NCBI GenBank assembly: GCA_913058555.1
Contig: CAJXRJ010000143.1
Span: 1 to 12,851 of the forward strand
Source of the DNA: an uncultured bacterium
GTDB taxonomy: Bacteria; Planctomycetota; UBA1135; GCA-002686595
Direction: 5' to 3'
Length of the DNA: 12,851 nucleotides
Positions 7,944-12,851 of the stretch are shown here, in pieces (position 1 is the stretch's first letter; each line of letters opens with the position of its first letter). Both the position numbers and the translations under genes were made by a program. Under the pieces are notes generated by a model. The model saw only the letters and a program-made list of their open reading frames with translations, made no database searches and had not been told where the DNA came from.

Positions 7944-9413
7944 CTATTGCACGAGGGTAAGGGCGATGGCGTTGGTGAAATTGCTGCCCTGCACGCCGCC
8001 GATCTGGTCGCGGAACCAAGCCTGGAAGCGCCAGGTCTCGCCGACCTGCGCTGGGACTGGGGTCACTGTCACTGGCATGGCCCCGAGGTCGATGCGCCCT
8101 TGGAACGTTCCGTATGCGCCGGAGTTCTGGATCAAGTGGACATAGCGTCCGATCGTGCCGCTCAGGCAAAGGTTGCCGTAGCTGCCCCCCGGGTTGGCCA
8201 CGAAGCCGGGCGTTTGGCCCGTGACGAAGAAGCCGAACTCCCCCGCGGGGATGCGGTCCACGAACAGGTCGATGGCGTTCTCCGCGAGGGATAGGGATCC
8301 CAACGCGCGGATGCGGCCCCGCTCACCGCTTGCGTTGGGCTCCGCAGAGCACTCTTCGGCGCCAATGAAGGGGGTCAAGTCGAGCCGGAAGATCGACGGC
8401 CAATTTGGGTGCCAAGAGTAGAGGTACCGTCCGTCCCCTGTCAGGACGAGCCTTCCGCTGAAGGTGCCGGCGACCGGCGGGTCTGCGACGAAGGACCAGG
8501 TGACGCCGCCGTCGGTGGATGTCTCGAACTGTCCCGAGTCGAATCGCAGGAGCCATTCAGGCCGATACCGGTTGGCGACGAGGATCTCGTTTTGCAGCGA
8601 CGAGCCGGTCGGCCCGAACGTGGCGCCGCCGTCGTTTGAGCGCAGAAGCGACGCGGACCCAAGGGAGGGATCTCCAACGGCCGTCCACATGGACTCGGGG
8701 TTCCCCGCGTGGAAGCCAAAGGCGAGGGTCTCGTCAAGGGCGGTCGCGAGCGTCTGGTCGATCCTCGACCATCCGCTTGACCGTTGAACGTAGCGCCGAG
8801 AGTTCGCCTTGTCGGAGCCGTTGGAGACACGAACCAGGTAAGGACCAGCCTGGGCCTCCACGATGTGCAGCTCCTCGGCGTATTGGATCGCCGGCCCCGT
8901 GTCCGTCCAGGTGACGCCGCCGTCGTCCGATAGGTAGATCCGGCCGGCTCCGAAGTCGAACGCTTGATAGGTGTCGACGGCCCAAAGGTCGCGGTTGGAG
9001 GCGCCCCGGACAACCTGTTGCACGAATTCGGCCGACGAGTTGGAAAAGGACGGTCCAAACGGCTGCCACGTGGTCCCGTTCCGGACTTGGACCCTCGCGC
9101 CGTTTGTGTGCGGCGGCGTGCCTACCCATCGTCCCAAGAGCATCAGGGAGCCCTCGTCGTCGAACGTGAACTGGCCGGCGGGTGTCGTGCCGGCACCGGG
9201 GCCCTGCACGGGGTTCCAAGTGACACCGCCATCGACCGTTTCCTTCGTCACCGTCCCGTCGAACGCCACCACGTGGTCGGGATTCGTGGGGTCGACGACG
9301 ACGCTGAAGTCGGACGCCGACGGAGGCTGGATGGGCACCCAGTTTTGAGAATGGGCGGCGCCACTGAGGGCGGCGAGCGTGAGCGGTAGGAAGCCGAGCG
9401 AGCGAAGTCTCAT
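7944..9413 (-). CDS. Secreted Asp-box (BNR/sialidase-like) beta-propeller protein
   Basis: This 489-residue protein starts with a signal peptide (MRLRSLGFLPLTLAALSGAAHS, cleavage probably before QN). The body carries Asp-box motifs of the S/T-x-D-G-G-x-T-W type: VDGGVTW (about 60-66), SDDGGVTW (162-169), SNDGGATF (259-266) and STDGGVTW (299-306). These mark blades of a BNR/sialidase-like or photosystem-stability-factor-like propeller. I see no sialidase catalytic Arg triad, so enzyme activity should not be assumed. Residues about 354-489 form a separate C-terminal domain (NPGGSYGNLCLSGTIGRY; GETWRFQAWFRD; SNFTNAIALTLVQ) related to the C-terminus of the beta-helix protein at 10785-12644. It is probably an anchoring or sorting domain. 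Function beyond secretion and binding is unknown. Confidence 0.85.
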   Translation of the reverse strand: MRLRSLGFLPLTLAALSGAAHSQNWVPIQPPSASDFSVVVDPTNPDHVVAFDGTVTKETVDGGVTWNPVQGPGAGTTPAGQFTFDDEGSLMLLGRWVGTPPHTNGARVQVRNGTTWQPFGPSFSNSSAEFVQQVVRGASNRDLWAVDTYQAFDFGAGRIYLSDDGGVTWTDTGPAIQYAEELHIVEAQAGPYLVRVSNGSDKANSRRYVQRSSGWSRIDQTLATALDETLAFGFHAGNPESMWTAVGDPSLGSASLLRSNDGGATFGPTGSSLQNEILVANRYRPEWLLRFDSGQFETSTDGGVTWSFVADPPVAGTFSGRLVLTGDGRYLYSWHPNWPSIFRLDLTPFIGAEECSAEPNASGERGRIRALGSLSLAENAIDLFVDRIPAGEFGFFVTGQTPGFVANPGGSYGNLCLSGTIGRYVHLIQNSGAYGTFQGRIDLGAMPVTVTPVPAQVGETWRFQAWFRDQIGGVQGSNFTNAIALTLVQ

Positions 9414-9664
9414 GGGGGCGGTGTCCGGGAAGGGGCGAGCCTGCAGGCCTGAGCGTACATCGGACGCTGTGTTTGCGTAAGCGAGCGCGGCCTCCGGCCT
9501 TCTCCACGCGTCTTCTGTCGCCGTCCAGCCCGCGATTGACTCAGCGGAGCTTTAACGTGGCCCCCCTTACGGCGTGCACCCCCTGGAGCGCACGGACGAA
9601 AGCGTGCGGTCCAGTCCCTGTTTCCTTCGGAGCGTGGTCCTTGGCCGACCCACGCAGGTCCGCG
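9414..9664. other. Intergenic region between two minus-strand genes
   Basis: These 251 bases separate the pilin-like gene (upstream in transcription) from the beta-propeller gene. A 6-bp inverted repeat, CGCACG at 9589-9594 and CGTGCG at 9603-9608, has an 8-base loop but no T-tract on either strand, so it is a poor terminator candidate. The gap is long enough for the beta-propeller gene to have its own promoter, but I could not place one. No convincing gene is present. Confidence 0.4.
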
Positions 9665-10426
9665 TCAGTTGCCCACGGGGGTCCACGTGAGACCGTCTTG
9701 GGCCGCGAGGCCGCTGATGGCGAGGGCGGGCTCTGAGCTCATGTCACCTGCCGCCGAGAACGCGGCGTCGAAAGCGGGGACGCGCGCCAGTCCGTTGTAA
9801 GCACCGCCAGGCTGTGACGGCACGTTCGCGGTGGCGACGATTTCTCCGCCCTGGTTGACCATGAAGGCTCGACTGCCCGTCTTGGCGAGTTGCACCGGCC
9901 AGGCGTAGCAGCACCAGAAGATCTCCGCGTTGTTTGCGCCCGGAAGCGTCCCGCCCGAGTTGCCGCCTGCCGTCGCCTCGGGCACTGCGCCAAACGGGGC
10001 CGTGGGTGAGTCGTCCGGCAGGAACATCTTGAAGTAGTACCCCTGGTACTGAACCACCCCATCGGTTCCATCGGATTGGACGACCTGGAAGACCGGTGGA
10101 AGATAGGTGGGATCCAGCACTTGCCCCGCGGGGCCGATCGCCGGGCCGCCGACGGTCCAAACGCGGTAGGGTGAGGCACCGCTAAGTTCGCCGAAGTAGC
10201 CGGCTTCCCCTCCGCCGTCGCTGTTCGCGTCGATGGCCGCCGACGAGATGAGCTGGGCTTGTGCGGCCACGACCGTGCGCAGGGTCGCGATGGTCGCGTT
10301 CTCGTTCGCTGAGACCCGCGCGCTCACCAGTCGCGGAACGGCGACTGCTGCGAGGATTGCGATGATCGTAACGACGATCATCAATTCGATGAGTGTGAAG
10401 CCTGCCCTGCTCGTACGTACTGCCAT
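9665..10426 (-). CDS. Type IV pilin-like / type II secretion pseudopilin protein
   Basis: This 253-residue protein has a class III (prepilin) leader: MAVRTSRAG then FTLIELMIVVTIIAILAAVA. Prepilin peptidase would cut after G9, giving N-terminal F (position 10), with the conserved Glu at mature position 5 (E14). The long hydrophobic helix is followed by a globular domain with an unusual adjacent Cys pair (FWCCYAWP) and a C-terminal part (FMVNQGGEIVATAN) of a kind common in planctomycete pseudopilins. ATG 10426 is chosen because it gives a normal short basic leader; the frame stays open far upstream but that extension has no prepilin character. The protein would be built into a type IV pilus or type II secretion pseudopilus. 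No assembly genes (prepilin peptidase, ATPase, secretin) lie nearby, so its machine is encoded elsewhere. Confidence 0.9.
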   Translation of the reverse strand: MAVRTSRAGFTLIELMIVVTIIAILAAVAVPRLVSARVSANENATIATLRTVVAAQAQLISSAAIDANSDGGGEAGYFGELSGASPYRVWTVGGPAIGPAGQVLDPTYLPPVFQVVQSDGTDGVVQYQGYYFKMFLPDDSPTAPFGAVPEATAGGNSGGTLPGANNAEIFWCCYAWPVQLAKTGSRAFMVNQGGEIVATANVPSQPGGAYNGLARVPAFDAAFSAAGDMSSEPALAISGLAAQDGLTWTPVGN

Positions 10427-10784
10427 GCGTCGTGTGTGATGAGTCCATCGAACGCGCACCGTTGCGTATGGCTCCCCCCGGAACCGCCGTCTCGATCTGA
10501 CTCGTTTCCAGTCGGTCGCCCTGCCGCTGGAGTGTGCCCCTGAGGACTCACCTTTCGGTGGGTGGGCGTTCAAGACTTCAGGGCAATTCCCTACATCCCG
10601 GAAAGGAGCGCCTAACCGGGACAGGTGGCAGGTGGGCGTGCGCGTCGAAGGACGTTCCAGCGCGCCTGTCGATGATCGCGGGGGCCGTTCGCCCCGCCGC
10701 CGAGCGTATGGCTCGTATTGCGCCCGGAGCTCGTTTCGGGTGCCGGAGGTTGACAGCACGTTGCCACGGTGCATCGTCCTACCT
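10427..10784. promoter_or_regulatory. Divergent intergenic region of 358 bases
   Basis: This gap lies between the pilin-like gene (minus) and the beta-helix gene (plus) and should carry both promoters. A perfect TTGACA at 10750-10755 sits upstream of ATG 10785; at 16-17 bases spacing only a poor -10 (around 10772-10778) is seen. If real, it would start transcription almost at the ATG, giving a leaderless mRNA. There is no clear Shine-Dalgarno site for either gene. The central part holds the nested inverted repeat described separately at 10536-10584. Open frames crossing the gap on both strands are upstream extensions of the two genes and look non-coding. Confidence 0.45.
10536..10584. other. 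Nested inverted repeat, possible structured leader RNA
   Basis: An outer stem pairs 10538-10543 (CCCTGA) with 10578-10583 (TCAGGG), extendable by G10536-C10584 across a bulge. It encloses an inner stem, 10549-10552 (CACC) with 10557-10560 (GGTG), extended to 7 bp on the plus strand with one G-T pair. The inner loop is TTTC on the plus strand and a GAAA (GNRA) tetraloop on the minus strand. It would fall in the 5' leader of the pilin-like gene or upstream of the beta-helix gene. I do not recognise a known riboswitch; it could be chance. Confidence 0.25.
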
Positions 10785-12644
10785 ATGCCTCGTCTACTGC
10801 TTACGGCCATACTACTCGCCACTCCCGCGGTGGCGCAGACCACCTGGATCGTGGATGCGGCCGCCATTGGGCCAGGCACCGGCACGGTGTCGGATCCGTT
10901 CCCCTCGATCTCGGCGGCGATCGCGGCATCGTCAACGCTAAGCGGCGATACGGTCGAGGTTGCGGCTGGCATCTACTTGGACAGCTTTGACCTCTCGGGG
11001 AAATCGCTTCGAGTCGTCGGGGCACCCGGACCTCGCCCTGTGATTCGGGGGAACGGCACGGACAAGTACTGCACCATCGCGAGTGGAGAAGGACCCGGGA
11101 CGGAGCTCTCTCACCTCGAGTTCTTCGCGGGCACGGGGGGCTTTGGAAGCGACGCCGGTGGCGCGGTTCAAATCGTGGGTGCCACGGTGCTGATCTCTGA
11201 CTGCGTTTTCCAGAGCGGCTTCGTATGTGGAAGGGGCGGGGCCGTGGACGCGCAGAGCTCCACCATTGATCTGATCGATTGCGAGTTCACGGACAACGTG
11301 AGCCGGACCGGCGGCGCGCTGTATGGACACAACGTCCGGCTGACCGTGAGAGGTTGCCGGTTCGCGGGCAATGAGGCCTTTGTTTCCCAGGGGCCCTGCA
11401 GCAGCGGCGTGGGGAGGGGCGGCGCGATACTCCTCAACCCCGGGACGATCGATCTTCGCGACTGTGAGTTCGTTGGGAACCGTGGGGCCTCGGGCGGCGC
11501 GGTGCGCGTCGACGGCCTCCCGTCTGGCATCTTCCTTCGAACGTCGACGTTCGTCGACAACCAAGGCGGGGGCAACGGCGGGGCGGTGTCCATCGATGGC
11601 GGCGTCGTGGAGGATTGCGTGTTCCTCGGCAATCGCGCGAGTGAGGACGGAGGTGGGCTCAGCGCGGAGCTCGAGTTCGCTACCGTGCGGCGCTGCCACT
11701 TCGAGGGCAATGCGGCACGGAATGGCGGCGCCGTTCACGACTGCGACGTGGAAGACAGCGTGCTGATTCGCAATATGGCAGCCGTGACGGGCAGCGGCGG
11801 AGGGGTCGGCGGCGGCGCCCAAGGGGGGACGCTCAAGCGATGCCTGATCGCGGAGAACTTCTGCGCGACGGACGCGGGAGGTGCTGTCTCCGCGTTGATC
11901 CAGAATTGCACCTTGGTCAACAACGTTGGCGAAGCAGCGAATGCGGCGTTCCGGGGAGCGGTGGTCGATAGTTGCATCGTCTGGGGAAATCGTTCCACGG
12001 TCCCAGGGGCGGCCGTGACCCAGGTTGTGTCGCCCTCCATCATCTCTAGCTTGGTCGAAGGGGACCCAGCGACCCAGGCCGGCCCGCCGCTCTTCTTTGA
12101 CCTCGAGAACTTTGATGTGCGTCTGTTGCCGGGGTCGCCGGCGATCGACACGGGCTCGCCTGCTCTGCCCGTCGACCCTGACGGCTCGCGGGCCGATATG
12201 GGGGCCTACCCGTTCGACGCGGCGGACCGCATCGACATCGGGCGCTACTGCGTGGCGAAGACGACGTCTGCGGGATGTGTTCCCGTGGCGTCCTTGCTTG
12301 GCCTCGTGACCCCCCTGGGCCCACCCGCTCGCTTTCAGGTCGCTGGCCTACCGGCGAGCACGCCGGTGCTCCTCCTCGTCTCCCTGGAGGCTGCATCGAC
12401 GGGCGGGTTCTTCGGAGGCACGCTCTGCCTTGGCGGTTCGATCGTGCGTGGTCCGGTGACCTTCGCGCAGCCGGCCTCGGGTTGCGGTGACGCCGTGGCC
12501 TTCGATGTGGACACCAGTCTCCTTGGGGCCTTGGGAGCCCAGACGGGCGACATGGTCTTCCTCCAGGCTTGGTTCCGCGACGTGGCCCAGTCCGACGGAA
12601 CGGGCGTCGGGCTATCGGATGCGATCGTGGCCACCGTCCAATGA
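10785..12644 (+). CDS. Secreted right-handed beta-helix protein with choice-of-anchor Q motif
   Basis: This 619-residue protein starts at ATG 10785, giving a signal peptide (MPRLLLTAILLATPAVA, cleavage before QTTW). The opening segment (GTVSDPFPSISAAIAA ... GDTVEVAAGIYLDSF) is the usual start of a pectin-lyase-like parallel beta-helix. Residues about 110-420 hold repeats of the polymorphic type, C-x-F-x-x-N followed by GGA: CEFTDNVSRTGGAL, CRFAGNEA, CEFVGNRGASGGAV and CHFEGNAARNGGAV. The segment GSPAIDTGSPALPVDPDGSR followed by ADMGAYPFD (about 450-478) is a choice-of-anchor Q motif. Residues about 486-619 (YCVAKTTSAGCVP; FFGGTLCLGGSIVRGP; FLQAWFRD; LSDAIVATVQ) form a C-terminal domain related to that of the beta-propeller protein, probably for anchoring or sorting. 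No polysaccharide-lyase catalytic residues are evident. The role is probably surface or secreted adhesion or glycan binding, with low certainty. Confidence 0.87.
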   Translation: MPRLLLTAILLATPAVAQTTWIVDAAAIGPGTGTVSDPFPSISAAIAASSTLSGDTVEVAAGIYLDSFDLSGKSLRVVGAPGPRPVIRGNGTDKYCTIASGEGPGTELSHLEFFAGTGGFGSDAGGAVQIVGATVLISDCVFQSGFVCGRGGAVDAQSSTIDLIDCEFTDNVSRTGGALYGHNVRLTVRGCRFAGNEAFVSQGPCSSGVGRGGAILLNPGTIDLRDCEFVGNRGASGGAVRVDGLPSGIFLRTSTFVDNQGGGNGGAVSIDGGVVEDCVFLGNRASEDGGGLSAELEFATVRRCHFEGNAARNGGAVHDCDVEDSVLIRNMAAVTGSGGGVGGGAQGGTLKRCLIAENFCATDAGGAVSALIQNCTLVNNVGEAANAAFRGAVVDSCIVWGNRSTVPGAAVTQVVSPSIISSLVEGDPATQAGPPLFFDLENFDVRLLPGSPAIDTGSPALPVDPDGSRADMGAYPFDAADRIDIGRYCVAKTTSAGCVPVASLLGLVTPLGPPARFQVAGLPASTPVLLLVSLEAASTGGFFGGTLCLGGSIVRGPVTFAQPASGCGDAVAFDVDTSLLGALGAQTGDMVFLQAWFRDVAQSDGTGVGLSDAIVATVQ

Positions 12645-12697
12645 CGGGCTGCTTGGGGCGCGCTTGCCTACCCGTAGGGTCCCATCACCGACGATTC

Positions 12698-12851
12698 ATG
12701 CGTGTCCTCTCCTGTGTCCTGACCAGCATCATGTGCCTGGGCGGCCCCAGCCATGGGACGGCACAGGAGCAAGACCTACCGGAAGCAGACAGCTTGTTCG
12801 GCAGGGTCATGTGCGGCTACCAAGGTTGGTTCGCTGCCCCCGGGGATGGGT
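12698..12851 (+). CDS. Exported glycoside hydrolase GH71/GH99-like protein, N-terminal fragment (runs off the window)
   Basis: Only 51 codons are present before the sequence ends, with no stop. ATG 12698 opens a signal peptide (MRVLSCVLTSIMCLGG ... GTAQ) followed by a mature start containing GRVMCGYQGWFAAPGDG. I recognise this motif from the N-termini of bacterial proteins annotated as GH71/GH99-like or xylosidase/arabinosidase-like. By that analogy the full protein would be a periplasmic or secreted glycan hydrolase. The gene follows the beta-helix gene by 53 bases in the same direction, so the two could be cotranscribed. The family call rests on one short motif recalled from memory. Confidence 0.6.
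   Translation, partial: MRVLSCVLTSIMCLGGPSHGTAQEQDLPEADSLFGRVMCGYQGWFAAPGDG

Noticed and set aside
10440..10630. Cyclic-di-GMP (GEMM) or glycine riboswitch upstream of the pilin gene
   Set aside because: A GAAA-loop hairpin is present, but the conserved GEMM core (GACGCAAAGC-type) and the glycine-aptamer core were not found on either strand.
10632..10784. Upstream extension of the beta-helix gene by 51 residues
   Set aside because: It would bury the clear signal peptide that starts at ATG 10785, and the extension is Arg-rich with no signal character.
10427..10972. Upstream extension of the pilin-like gene by 182 residues
   Set aside because: Prepilin leaders are short; ATG 10426 gives a 9-residue leader before FTLIE. 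The extension overlaps the start of the divergent beta-helix gene.
1..12851. CRISPR arrays, tRNA/rRNA genes, insertion sequences, phage genes
   Set aside because: No direct-repeat/spacer pattern, cloverleaf, rRNA signature, transposase motif or terminal inverted repeats were recognised. The only Tn5-related sequence is the library adapter.

Overview
This is a 12.85 kb end of a high-GC, probably metagenome-assembled contig. Its first 42 bases are Illumina Nextera library adapter, not genome. The organism is most likely a member of the Planctomycetota or a similar lineage. The reasons are the very high share of large exported multi-domain proteins, weak or absent Shine-Dalgarno sites, and two proteins ending in a domain (an 'LQAWFRD' or 'FQAWFRD' strand followed by a SDAI/TNAI tail) that I associate with marine planctomycetes. 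This assignment is inference; no rRNA or other phylogenetic marker is present.

Layout. (1) 167-2674, plus strand: a DsbD-type thiol:disulfide transporter whose C-terminal thioredoxin active site is interrupted by an in-frame TGA (2387-2389). Reading continues in the same frame for the rest of a normal thioredoxin fold, and a GGUC-loop hairpin like a bacterial SECIS lies just after the TGA. I annotate it as one 835-residue selenoprotein with a U-G-N-C active site. (2) 2708-5266, minus strand: an exported zinc metallopeptidase with two Calx-beta domains, apparently inserted inside a choice-of-anchor D domain. (3) 5500-7893, plus strand: a lipoprotein fusing an alkaline-phosphatase-superfamily phosphodiesterase to about nine TPR repeats. 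(4) 7944-9413, minus strand: a secreted Asp-box (BNR) beta-propeller. (5) 9665-10426, minus strand: a type IV pilin-like/pseudopilin protein. (6) 10785-12644, plus strand: a secreted right-handed beta-helix protein with a choice-of-anchor Q motif and a C-terminal domain related to that of gene 4. (7) 12698 to the end, plus strand: the first 51 codons of an exported protein resembling GH71/GH99-like glycoside hydrolases.

Most genes alternate in strand (convergent at 2675-2707 and 7894-7943, divergent at 5267-5499 and 10427-10784), so there is little operon structure. The common theme is export: each of the seven products has a signal peptide, lipobox or prepilin leader. The DsbD protein would deliver reducing power to the periplasm, where several Cys-containing exported proteins nearby (the metallopeptidase in particular) are oxidatively folded. 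A specific link between them is only a guess.

The main discovery candidate is the selenocysteine-containing DsbD, which routine gene calling would split into a truncated transporter and a spurious 90-residue protein.
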